A stretch of 64,000 bases of DNA from Seminavis robusta (lineage: Eukaryota; Bacillariophyta; Bacillariophyceae; Naviculales; Naviculaceae). Each line of letters starts with the position of its first letter. The stretch's first letter is position 1. Location: positions 1 through 64,000 of the forward strand of contig CAICTM010000311.1 of the NCBI GenBank assembly GCA_903772945.1, read 5' to 3'. This document shows, in pieces, positions 28,528 to 38,460 of the stretch. A program made the translations under genes and the position numbers. Under the pieces are notes generated by a model. That model was not told the origin of the DNA. It ran no database searches and was given only the letters and a program-made list of their open reading frames with translations.

Positions 28528-31020
28528 TCACGCTTGTGTGACGACCTCTTGCGTGGCCAAAGAAGTCTCTTCAGAGTCTCCGTCCTCTGCAACTTCAACC
28601 TCTGGTTCAGTTGCCGCTTTGGCCTCTTCGTCGCTACCCATCTTTTCCGATTCTTTCGCGGAATCGTCCGCAGCCATCGCCACAGTGTCTACGTTCTCTG
28701 ATCCCTTTGGCTTCCCGTCCAGTTCAGAGGCGGCCGCTGCGGCCTCGGCGGATGTGGCTCCGACTGTTCCCGATGCCTGATCATCGCTGCTCTCTGTCAG
28801 ATCTTCGGTAGTGCCCGTTGCCGACCCACCAGTTGTGGGATCTTCGGCGTTGTTTGCTGCAGCGGCTGCAATGGCCTGCGCTTCTTCTTCAGTTTCGACC
28901 ATGGCCATCCTAAAGTCGGTCTTTTCTTCTTCGGTAATCCCAGGCTCAGTTTTATATCGGATGTAGTCCAGGCAAAACCTTGCACTGACATATTCTGCAA
29001 CTTCCTCAGCCAGGAAATCGGGGATAGCCGCTGCGTTGTACTGGTGTCCATTCGCTCGAGCGCCAACAGCATGGTATCCATTATACACACACCGATCCCG
29101 GCATGAAAAATAGCTGAGGTTGTTCCGCAATTGCAAGTCCTAATGGAGGGAACAGGCACGGATAAGATAAGGTGAGCTCCCGCCAAGCAACGAAAACAAA
29201 ATCAACTCGTTACAAGAAAACACCCACGTTCGTCCATAAGTCAGTTGGCTTTTGATCGGGGCGGCCAAAAGCACAGTAGTCAACGGTAACGCGAAAGAGA
29301 TTCAGAGACCTCTCCATTTCCTGCATGAGCGGCATTGCCTTCAACAGGGCTCTTGGATTCTCAATCACCACAATAAGATGAGGCTTCTTCTTTTTCGCCC
29401 ATTGGATGATATAGTATAGCCTGGTCAAGAGCCGATTGTGCTGTCGCGCCAACTCGCTCATTTCGTACTTCCCTTCCTTTGGATTTCGATGGGTTCCTCC
29501 TGTCAGAAGGCAAAAGCACTGTTAGCCTAACGGAGCAATTCTTGCAAACCCCCAAACAAGCAGTGCCCAATAATCAAAACTAACCAGCCATAAGACTATA
29601 AGTTGTGCTGAAAGGCAAGAATTTCGAGGTGTCAGCAGCAAGACACAGAACGCAATAATGCACAAGACAGATGTACTCACCATGGAGGCGATGCCCAAAT
29701 AAAGTCCGGCACCATCCCGAGGTGCTTGTCGAAGTCAAGGTCCATGATATCCACCATGTTCGTTGCGTATGACTTATAACTGTTGTCAATGCTTTTCACT
29801 CTCCATCTTCGATCAGCGAACGCTTGAGTCACAATGCCTTCTCCGCTGAAAAGCTCAAGAGCACACAGCATGCGTCCTCTAACAGGGTGGGGACGTATGG
29901 GCCTTGAAGCTCTGTGTTCCAAAAGCGCCAGAAAGTCCATATCTTCCACGTCGCCATCAGTGAAGGTGACCTGCCACATTCGAACTTCCTTTCCAGTATC
30001 ATCGTCAACTTTTTTCTCTCCTTCGTTCGTCACTTCGCCGTAATAGGTACAGCCCTGGAAGTTTTTGCGAATTTTCAATCCAATCTCAGGCATGAACTTC
30101 TTGTCTCCCTTTTCCGCTGCTTCCTCCGCATGATCCTCCACAGGACCTGCTATTGCTTCGTGGATAAGATTCATAGCCTCGTTCATGCCGTACGGGGGCT
30201 CCATTTTGGCCAAGGCTGCATCGATTAACTCTTCGTTAGCTCCCATCGTAAAGTACATCAAATCCCTTTTGATTTCTTTCAGTTCCATCCGTCTATTGTC
30301 GCGTGGTCTGCAGTAATTATCTGGTTGCTTCCTAGGAGGCCCAGGCTGTTCCTCTGTATCCATATTTTCGTCCTCACTCTCCTCCTCGTCTTGGATAGCC
30401 TTTCGCTTTCGCCCGGGTCGCTTCTTTGGAGGGGTAACCTCATCCTCCACCACACCAGGCTTTGCTTTCGGAGGGCGCCCCCTTCCTCTCTTACTTTGGG
30501 CAGGACGTTTTCTGGTATCAATGGCCCATTTCAGGATTTCTTCCTTTGACAAATCTTCCTTCTCACCGTCCTCATAGAGGATCTGCCACTCCAAGTTGGT
30601 GTCTCCCGTTTCCTTGTTCTTGACCTCTTCAGGTCCTTTTTTCACTTCGCCGCTGTAGTACTTCCCATCATCAAAGAGCTTGCTGATTGTCAGGCCAATG
30701 ATGGGTTCCTGAACGGGGCAGGCATACTTCATGAGCTCTTCGGTGTTCAGATCTTCCTCGTCGCCATCTTCATAGCTAATGTGCCAGACCTCCTCGCCAC
30801 CTCGCTTCACTTGGGTGGGCCCCGACACGACCACTCCAACGTATAGCTTTTCATCAAATTCTCTTTTCAGAACAAGCCCGATACACGGTTCCAAACCATC
30901 CGAAGTCTTCGTTGGGTTCTCCCACATTTCATCGTCCACGTTGTACACATGTGTCTTCGCAACAGCATCATCAGCGCAGCGTCTTCGCTTGCGCTTGTCG
31001 GTCTCAGGGGTTACCTCCAT
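28528..31020 (-). CDS. Triple Tudor-like, AT-hook, C5 DNA-methyltransferase-like fusion
   Basis: Four exons by frame and GT-AG sites: 31020-29681, 29607-29585 (23 nt), 29499-29228, 29139-28528. Three Tudor-like modules come first and share the pattern IGL.I...F....YYGEV...W.I.YEDGD.EDL (~45-95, ~105-165, ~310-370). AT-hook-like KRGRGRPPKAK and KKRPGRKRK lie between modules two and three. The methyltransferase region starts MLCALELFSGEGIVTQAF (SAM-binding motif I), then WASPP. Splicing to the microexon turns the last codon into Cys, giving SPPCTTYSLMAG, the PPC catalytic motif. ENPRALL and KPTDLWTN follow. The C-terminal ~120 residues are acidic and Ala-rich. Histone reading plus DNA cytosine methylation in the nucleus is inferred; the methyltransferase resembles phage-type enzymes more than DNMT1/3. 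Confidence 0.8.
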
Positions 31021-31524
31021 TGTTATGCTTTCATAAAGGAACCAAACAAGAGGACAAGGGGCAAACTGTAACCAAGAGATTAGACGCGGGAACTTCTAAA
31101 GGAACAAGGCAACACGGCGAGATACCAGTAAAAATGCGTGGAGTTCAACCAGGGTATCTTGGATCTTTCGGTGAGATAATGAAACGGCGATTTCAATCGC
31201 TTCTTTGGCGTCAGTGCGTAAGTAAAAGCAGCTCGTGACACCCCTTTAAAGCTCTGGAACACGTATATTAAATCTGAGAATCGCTCATATTCGCCGGCAG
31301 GGTCTCTAGCCTAGCTATGGTATTAAAATACCTACCGATATTTTAATAGCTAGTACTGTAGAGCTACCGGTGCAGCACAGGGGAGTATCCGCACCACCTG
31401 CAGAGCGTGGAAGATGTCACGGTGTTGAGGAGCCACAGCTACTTGTACGTACCGGTATGGGCAGGAGCTACAAGAGCCGAGCTGAGAAAACCTTCAATTC
31501 GTTCTCTTCACGCTAGGTTTACGC
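31021..31524. other. Intergenic
   Basis: Upstream of the methyltransferase fusion; includes TACCGGTA at 31450. Nothing else recognised. Confidence 0.6.
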
Positions 31525-33049
31525 TTAACCAAGAAAGAAAACGCAATCGGACCAAAACTTGCTTGCCTTTAGCTCTACCCTTTCTTGGCTTTTCCGCTGG
31601 TGGTTTTGCCTCCGGCTAGAGCGCCAGATCCGCTTCCAGAGAGCGAAGACTGCCGAGACTCCTCCAACTCCGCATATAGTGTAAAGCAAGAGAATATCGA
31701 GGTGGAACTGCAAATCTCAGATTTCTTTGTCACCCGATCCATTGACAGCGACACTTTCGACCAAGTGAACGGCTCTGCGAACCCTATATGCATCAAACCG
31801 CAGCCTCTCCAATGGCAATGCGGTCCCAGACGATGCACACTTGCGCATAAGCATTCTGGTTTGCTAGAATACTCTCTACCCTTCGACTTAGAAAGAATTC
31901 AAGGGGGTGAGATTTTTGGGAAAGCTCCCATGCTTCGGTGCTAAGGAAGGATGCAATTGTTGACCTGTGCAAAGGAGTAGTGTAGGGGCTGCACAAAATG
32001 GGCACACCAGCTGCCACACCTGCCATCATGGAGGTGGATCCACCATGAGTCAGGGAGACTTCGACCGCGGGGTGACGCAAACAGCTTCTTGAGGCAGATG
32101 ATACTTTGAGACCAATGTCTTCTGGTCTCCAACCGAAGCCACCCCCTCCTCACAGAGAGCCCACGTTTGTTGGCCCACAGCACACGGACCTTTCCAGTCT
32201 TGGCCAGTTCTCGGATGAGTTGCAATCGATCCGCAACGTACTGTAGAATGACGGCAGTCAAACCTGCTGCCACAAACAAAACTGGCGCGTCGTCATCAGC
32301 TTGCTCCGAAAACTTGAGCTCGGGAGACTCTGGTTGCAAAGGGCCATATCGGCTCATGTCGCGGCATTGGCCCGACGAAGACTGTTGAAGGGCATACAAT
32401 GGAGAAATGCGCCAAGCACGCGAACCTGTCCTTCCATGAGCTTGCAAAGTTACTCCACTACCATCTTGATCATTGCCAAAGCATTACAAGTCTCTTCCAC
32501 TGGTTTCCCACCAGAGTAAAGAGCCCTCGAATTGGTCAGGTTTTGATTCTCATACACCTCGCGAAGAAACAACTTATCAGCTTCATTGGGGAATGCGACG
32601 ATGACATCTCATCTACACCAGTATAGGAAGCAAACGACCTCCTGCATCAAAGGTAACAAAGAGAATCCTTTTCTGTTTGGTTGCGGGGGGATGTAGACAA
32701 AGGCCTTTGGCTCTGAGGTTACCCGCTTGTAGCAGGTGATTGTCATCAAGGAAACTTTCATCGTTGGTTATGCTGCGTGTGTCTCGTAGAGGATAGGTTT
32801 GGTAAAGTATCGATCAAAGTCCACGTTGTGGTTTATGTGCTCGTAGAAGATAGGCAGGGGATGTTTCAATTTCAGTTTTGAGGAGGGAGGACGAAGTGGG
32901 ATCCAATCCTCGGAAGGAAGCGCCCTGTTAACAGCGGATTTATGGGACATTGGCTTTTCCATCGTTGGATATATTTTGCTTGTACAGAAGCTTCCATCAC
33001 CCATCCTTTGCTCTCCTATGGGTTCAATGTAGCTTTCACGGGAAAGCAA
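31525..33049 (-). pseudogene. UDP-glycosyltransferase (GT1) remnant
   Basis: Reading backwards in several frames: an upstream piece (DWIPLRPPSSKLKLKHPLP), then VLFVAAGLTAVILQYVADRL with KTGKVRVLWANKRGL. The nucleotide-sugar signature follows as HPAVEVSLTHGGSTSMMAGV and GVPILCSPYT. At the end is a membrane segment LLLYTICGVGGVSAVFALW followed by basic residues, the usual ER tail of UGTs. At least three frame changes and several stops separate these parts, so it is not functional. Plant or diatom UGTs transfer sugars to small lipophilic molecules. Confidence 0.7.
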
Positions 33050-33122
33050 GTTGGAACCTCAAACCCACCGGACCAGCTGCAACTAGGATCCGAGGAGCCG
33101 CTGTTATGCAGTTGTGTTGTCG
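33014..33122. repeat. Direct repeat A, copy 1
   Basis: About 105 bp that recurs, with ~85-90% identity by eye, at 33814-33921. Both copies contain CTCAAACCCACCGGACC. Copy 1 overlaps the 5' end of the UGT remnant. Confidence 0.8.
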
Positions 33123-33813
33123 AGACGCTGGTTCACAGTGTAGAGATTGTACATTTGCATGCCCGTGCTAAACACTCGGTAAGCAGCAGCTCCAAAAGGC
33201 AACAAGAGACGTCCGTGAAAAGATGGTTTGGCAGATCTCAAAGAGCTCATGTTCCCCGTGTCAGGGTTGGACATGATCGGTAGGGTAGCGCAAGGGATAC
33301 TGGTCTACTTGCACACGTGAAAACCTTTAGAAGCGTGGCCGGCCTCTTCATTCACGCTTACGGTGAAGGATTGCTCCAAAGCCCCCATGAGGTACCGTAA
33401 CCACCGCAACGATGGCAAACGATGGCTTGGAAAGCACAATCCAATTGTCGTCGATCTTGGGTGCTGTTCTTCTAGCTAGAACAGCATGCCATCTGGTAAC
33501 CTTCAACTTTGATCAACAACAGATACCGTATATATCGATCATGGCAAGGCTGCATCTCGGTCGCTGCCAACTCTAGTTCTGACGGGAAGCGGATCTTTGT
33601 CTTGCTCAATCTCTTATCCAATAATGGCACGTTTCATGGACGTTTCTGCCCGACTTGACCCTGTCTTCTTGACAAAACGCAGCGCACAAAAGAAAAGGGA
33701 AGAATTGTCGGCAAAATCAAATAAATGTAAGTATTTAGAGGTATCCAGCCAGCAACAACAGGACGCCTCTAACGTACCGCCACCTCTAGCCACGGTACCA
33801 CACGTGGCTAGCC
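33123..33813. other. Intergenic between the two repeats
   Basis: Short ORFs without recognisable motifs. Confidence 0.5.
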
Positions 33814-33921
33814 TCTTCCGGGTTTAATGTAGGTTTCACGGAAAACCAAGTTGGAAGCTCAAACCCACCGGACCGGATGCAACTCGGATCCGAGGCAGCG
33901 GTGCTATGCACTTGTGGGCAC
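33814..33921. repeat. Direct repeat A, copy 2
   Basis: Second copy of the ~105-bp repeat at 33014-33122, about 800 bp further on and between the UGT remnant and PRPF38. It may be the only surviving piece of a second UGT copy. Confidence 0.75.
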
Positions 33922-34133
33922 AGCTTAGACAGACGGAAGTCGCTGATTCGATTCCGACATGGAACATATGATGAAGGTGGCCAGAGCGAAAAATGACGAG
34001 AGGAACGGGAGGAGGGTGTCGATGAATGCACGGCATTTGGTTTGGGAAGTAGGTGAAACGATCCACAAAGGAGACTGCCCAGGTCCTGGCCAAGTTCGCT
34101 GGTGCGTCAATGGTATCAGAAGAAAATCAACAA

Positions 34134-35153
34134 TTACTTGAGCGCCTTGAGTCCAAGTTTGGCACGTTGTTCGTTCCAATACTCTTCCGAATTCTCGTCG
34201 GGTGGTGGAGCTGCAGGAGCTGGAATATCGTCTGCTTCTGATGATTTGGATTTGCTCTTTTTGCGGCTGTCCTTGACGAGAGAGCCATAGCTGCGATCCT
34301 TTTTCTTTTTCTTCTTTTTGGAAGATTTTTCGTCGTCGTCATTCACTTCTCCTTCTTCCTTTTTGCGTTTGCTGCTGTGTTTTCGTTTCTTGTCGTCTTG
34401 TCTTTCGTCATCACTGCTTTTGGTGGTTGGTTTGTCGTCTGGTTCATCTCGTTTGGTGGAAGTGCTGGTTGTTTCCTTGTCCTTTTTCTTCTTGTCTTTC
34501 GTAGTGATTCCCTGTCTCTTCTCATAGAGGTCCAAAGCTGCCTGACTGTTTTGTTGGAATGCTTTTTGCTTCAGAAACTCGAGTGGTCCTCCTGCATCTT
34601 CCAATACTTCTCTTAAGGCGGTAGGTCTAGGTCCATCGTCCATATAACCGGCTTCTTGGAGTGTGGCTCGAGCCGGCAATCGAGGCAGTGTAATGCCCAG
34701 CACTTGCGTTTCCGTGAGCAGCTGGTGTATGAACTCGTCCATGTAGAGTAACGTCCAGTCTTGGTACCGACGACAACGTAGCTTCCGAAAATCTCGATAG
34801 AGCGGTTCCAGTTCGCTGTAGATATCATCGGGTCGTCCCGTCATGCGCAAATAAAGAGCTCCCAGGGCTCGAACATACTTAAAGTCGTCTTGTTGAATAA
34901 AGGATTCGATAATGTCTTCGGCGTCGGGTTGGAGCTGCAACAGCTTGAGCGTCAGACACAAAAACTTGGAAGGCAAACCACCAATCGTCTGAATCTTGGC
35001 CGCCTTTTCCAAGACATCCACGGCGGCCAATCCGAAACATTCTTCTTTCCAATATCGACTGTCGTAGATCTTTTGACGGGTGATGTACTCCATCAAATTC
35101 TGAGGGTCGGACCCTTGGATCGCTCGGATCAGAGGATCCGTAATGTTCGCCAT
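34134..35153 (-). CDS. PRPF38A: Pre-mRNA splicing factor PRPF38 (Prp38A)
   Basis: 339 aa, intronless. The Prp38 domain covers ~10-180: IQGSDPQNLMEYITRQKIYDS, RYWKEECFGLAAVDVLEKA, LPSKFLCLTLKLLQLQPDAEDI, FKYVRALGALYLRMTGRPDDIY, LEPLYRDFRKLR and YMDEFIHQLLTE..ITLPRLP, all as in the eukaryotic family. A coiled segment follows, then a long Lys/Ser/Asp-rich tail (~225-310; KKKKKKKDRSYGS), comparable with the charged tails of metazoan homologs. The protein is a U4/U6.U5 tri-snRNP component required for spliceosome activation, acting in the nucleus. The assignment is firm. Confidence 0.95.
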   Translation of the reverse strand: MANITDPLIRAIQGSDPQNLMEYITRQKIYDSRYWKEECFGLAAVDVLEKAAKIQTIGGLPSKFLCLTLKLLQLQPDAEDIIESFIQQDDFKYVRALGALYLRMTGRPDDIYSELEPLYRDFRKLRCRRYQDWTLLYMDEFIHQLLTETQVLGITLPRLPARATLQEAGYMDDGPRPTALREVLEDAGGPLEFLKQKAFQQNSQAALDLYEKRQGITTKDKKKKDKETTSTSTKRDEPDDKPTTKSSDDERQDDKKRKHSSKRKKEEGEVNDDDEKSSKKKKKKKDRSYGSLVKDSRKKSKSKSSEADDIPAPAAPPPDENSEEYWNEQRAKLGLKALK

Positions 35154-35751
35154 GGTGCTCTGTCTTGGTTATGCTTGTGTCTGCTCTGACTTCTGACTGC
35201 TGAAAAAAGCGACGGCTTTGTGCTGTCGGATGTTGGGTGTTGGGTGGCTTGTGCTGGAGGAGAAAGGGTGCGTCTTCTGTGGAAAAGAGCCAGCGTATTT
35301 GTCTTTGCATACCGGTACATGTACGGCACTGCGGTTGTGTCCTTGCCCAGCAGCTCCATATCTGCAGGCCAATACCGGTACCAGTACCGGTATGTATCTC
35401 CAGGCAGAATGAAGGGACCATACCGATAGGTACGGTAGGCGCAACGGCTTTCGTTCGTTGTTTATTTGTGTTACATGATACAGTAATGTCAGAGGCTTTC
35501 CTTTTATCAATTCAATCCGGATCGTTTCCGAGCGCTCGTCCTGCAGTTCCGTTGCAATGCGTAAAGTACCAGTTCTTCACTCTTTGCGCAGTTGGAAACT
35601 GGGATTGCGTGCTCGTTGTCACAAGCACATTCGTTTCCTCTCGAAAGTCCATTCATTCACCACGAAGCCTTCGAGCGTAGGGGGTATATCTTGGCCATCA
35701 CGTGTGCCTCATGCCTAGCGAGTCCCCGGAAGTTCACCTTGTTTTTTGCCC
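35154..35751. other. Intergenic
   Basis: Upstream of PRPF38; has three TACCGGTA words (35310, 35373, 35385) within 85 bp. No gene recognised. Confidence 0.6.
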
Positions 35752-37620
35752 CTATAGCGATGGGAATCTCCGGTCTAGCTCCAAACAAAATTCTTCCGGA
35801 CTCAAACGATACCACAACTCGAAAGATCCTTCCCCAGGCTGGTTCTCCACATTGGTCTCATCATCATCATCAGCTTCGTTCACGACAGCATTGGATTCAA
35901 CCGGACCACCGCTGTGATACTTCTTTCCCCATTCTGGCATCTCTCTTTCCGATTTCTCATATTGTGCAAGCGCATTTTCCTTCGCATTTTCCAATGCTTT
36001 ACGGCTACTTACTGTCGCTTTGTCTCTATTGGGTGTGCCCGCGAGGGCATCGGGGTTTGCCTCCTCCGCACCATAGGCGCCTTTTTCAACAGCAGGATCG
36101 GAGATCGGAGAGGCTCCCAAGTCAACCGAGCTGGTTTCTCCTCCATGCTCTGTTTCGTCTGTTTCGTCTCTGCCGAAATGGTACGTCTGTACATCTTCTT
36201 CTTCCAACGCAACTGGCTCACCGTCCATGGCTTCTACAGTTTCTGACTCTGCAACTGGCAGCTCTTGCGTAAGCTCATAGCGTTGGACTGGTTTACGGGA
36301 GCCACGCATTTGTCGTGCATACGCGTGCCGGTACTTTAAACTCTCCAACCACCGGTCTACATCTTCAGGCCTTCGGGCGGGATTATCAGCTTCTTTCACG
36401 ACAGCATTGGATTCGACCGGACTACCGCTGTGACCTGGAGACAACGTTGACGACTCCTCAAACTTTAGACTGTCGTTACCCCCAAAGGGCTTGTGTGAAG
36501 CCAAACCCGGAGACGAAACGGCTGCAAGAGTCGGACTGCCTATTTCGTTGCTGACGGTGTTCGAAGTTGTTTCATCCTGCAAAGAGGCCTGCTTCTCGAC
36601 ACCAGAGGCGCCTTCTTCAACAGAAGGATCGAAGACGAGAGAGGCTCCCACGTCAACCGAGCTGGCTGCTCCGCCATGAGTCACTCCAAAAGCAGGACCC
36701 GTAGCGTCGTTCTCATGGGCCAACGTACCCTTTTGACCACCAGATTCCACGTCCAACCACTGTTGGCCATCAGATGCGCGCAAACTACCAGTAGCAAGGA
36801 CCATCGTGGGCGCCAATTCCACAAAGGTTGGTGTGGCCATATCGACTCCAAGAAGCGTGTGTGGATCCGACGTTCCATTGGCACATTGAAGGTTGGTCAT
36901 GGCATGAGCACCAAAAGTAGACAATGCAACGATGGATACAATCAGAACTCCTAGAATCAAGCAGCCGTGCTCGAGCAAGAGTCGTCCAATCATGACACTC
37001 TCCAGATCTTCCGGTGTATTGTTGGAGCTGCAAGCTGACTTGCCGCTTTTGGTATTGTCAGACTTGCCGAGCAGTGTAGAAATGGTAGATAGGATGCCGT
37101 CGTTGGTAGCCTCAAAGATGCCCGTGCGGTTCTTGCCATATCCATCGACTCCGACCTCGTCATTGGCGCCGCTATGGATCGTTTCACGGCTGGCCTTCGC
37201 GTCATTGCCCACACCAAAGCAAGTGGTGACATTGTAGTGTGAAATCTTGTACTGAGTCACCGACAAGTCGATTTCAGTTTTGACAAGGGAATCAATGGAG
37301 GAAGAATCCCAAAAATCTTCTGTTTCCATCGCCACAACAGAAACGAGACAGCCCTTGCCAACTTCAGCGACGACATACCGAGAGGGCTCCTTGTCATTGA
37401 TACTGGCAGAAATCACAGTGCCCTTCTCGATGCCTCTGAGATCTTCTCCAACCTTCTTCTTGTGATCAAGCTCCTTCTTTATCGACTCCAACTCCTTTCG
37501 CATGGCCTCCATCTTCTGCTTGAAGCCAGTTTCTTCCTCCGACAGGTCTTGTTCCATACGATCAATTGCAGCCAGCGCTTGCGAGTAGCCGCCAACGGTG
37601 GCTTCATCCTTACTCATCAT
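35752..37620 (-). CDS. Hypothetical single-pass membrane protein with coiled coil and internal repeats
   Basis: 622 aa from ATG 37620 (MMSKDEATVGG). Residues ~15-65 form a coiled coil (FKQKMEAMRKELESIKKELDHKKK). A membrane segment near 220-245 (CLILGVLIVSIVALSTFGA) divides a cytoplasmic-looking N-terminal third from a Ser/Glu/Asp-rich C-terminal region. That region holds two copies of a unit, SSVDVGASLVFDPSVEEGA and SSVDLGASPISDPAVEKGA. A second duplicated element (SPVESNAVVKEAD and GPVESNAVVNEAD) points to internal duplication. A conserved-looking end, FELWYRLSPEEFCLELDRRFPSL, closes it. No known domain. The long open frame and repeat structure support a real gene. Confidence 0.6.
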   Translation of the reverse strand: MMSKDEATVGGYSQALAAIDRMEQDLSEEETGFKQKMEAMRKELESIKKELDHKKKVGEDLRGIEKGTVISASINDKEPSRYVVAEVGKGCLVSVVAMETEDFWDSSSIDSLVKTEIDLSVTQYKISHYNVTTCFGVGNDAKASRETIHSGANDEVGVDGYGKNRTGIFEATNDGILSTISTLLGKSDNTKSGKSACSSNNTPEDLESVMIGRLLLEHGCLILGVLIVSIVALSTFGAHAMTNLQCANGTSDPHTLLGVDMATPTFVELAPTMVLATGSLRASDGQQWLDVESGGQKGTLAHENDATGPAFGVTHGGAASSVDVGASLVFDPSVEEGASGVEKQASLQDETTSNTVSNEIGSPTLAAVSSPGLASHKPFGGNDSLKFEESSTLSPGHSGSPVESNAVVKEADNPARRPEDVDRWLESLKYRHAYARQMRGSRKPVQRYELTQELPVAESETVEAMDGEPVALEEEDVQTYHFGRDETDETEHGGETSSVDLGASPISDPAVEKGAYGAEEANPDALAGTPNRDKATVSSRKALENAKENALAQYEKSEREMPEWGKKYHSGGPVESNAVVNEADDDDETNVENQPGEGSFELWYRLSPEEFCLELDRRFPSL

Positions 37621-38304
37621 GATCAACTGTACAACAGGATAAAGCGGCTACAGGACAACGGCAACAGGACAACAGGACAAAAGCGACAAAGCGGCGGTGA
37701 TGGTGGATGTCTTTGTTTCGTTTGGTGGAGGAGCTTTGGACTTCGTGAGTTGGAGAGGCGAGGAGGAAGAGTGCGTCTTAAATCGTACAAAAATTTGAGA
37801 GCGACCTGCGCGAAATTGGATGAGGGTCAAAAGCCCAACACAGCCTTTCCAAAAGTTCAAGCGGAGCTGAAAGCTTTCTGCTACCGTACTGTATGTTGGT
37901 TTCAATCGGTGTACCAGGTACAATTGTCGCAAACACCCCTCTCCTTACCAGCTCCCCCGTTAGCTCCCTAGCTAGCTAGATAGCAGAGTAGCGACCTGCT
38001 TGGTGACCACTAATCAGTGTCAGGGGGACGTTTGGATACCTTCAAGCTTCAAGTATGCCCATAAACGTGCTGTGAGTGATCTTTAGGAATGAAACTACGG
38101 AGCCGCAGGTACGTACCAGTACTGGCACCGGCACTGTGGAACCCGTCTCGAAGAAATTGGTGCAGTCTGTGTAGCCTCTGGTACATTTGCTACACAGGTT
38201 GAAGTTTTGGAGACATGTCCCGACTCAGTCTGGAGTGTGACATGTTAACGGTCACAAAACTGGCGCTTTCTGTTACTTAGGGTGGGCTTCTCAACTGGTT
38301 CCAA
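37621..38304. other. Intergenic
   Basis: Upstream of the repeat-containing membrane protein. No gene recognised. Confidence 0.55.
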
Positions 38305-38460
38305 CAGGAACACATCTCCGCTGGTTGAGTCTCGCTGTCACTTAAGTCTCGCCTGGCCGGTCTCGCGTGTTCCGAGCCGTTGGCTCTCCTTTCCACTCTC
38401 GCCCGGCCAGTCTCGCCTTAAGTGCCATCTCGCCTCTAAACCAGAGGAGACGTGTTCCTG
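38305..38460. repeat. Imperfect inverted repeat with ~65-nt arms
   Basis: The left arm begins CAGGAACACATCTCCGCTGG and the right arm ends CCAGAGGAGACGTGTTCCTG, its near reverse complement. Inside them, CACTTAAG...CTGGCC pairs with GGCCAG...CTTAAGTG. The loop is ~26 nt. The word TCTCGC recurs many times within it. It could be a MITE or a transcribed hairpin. Confidence 0.75.
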
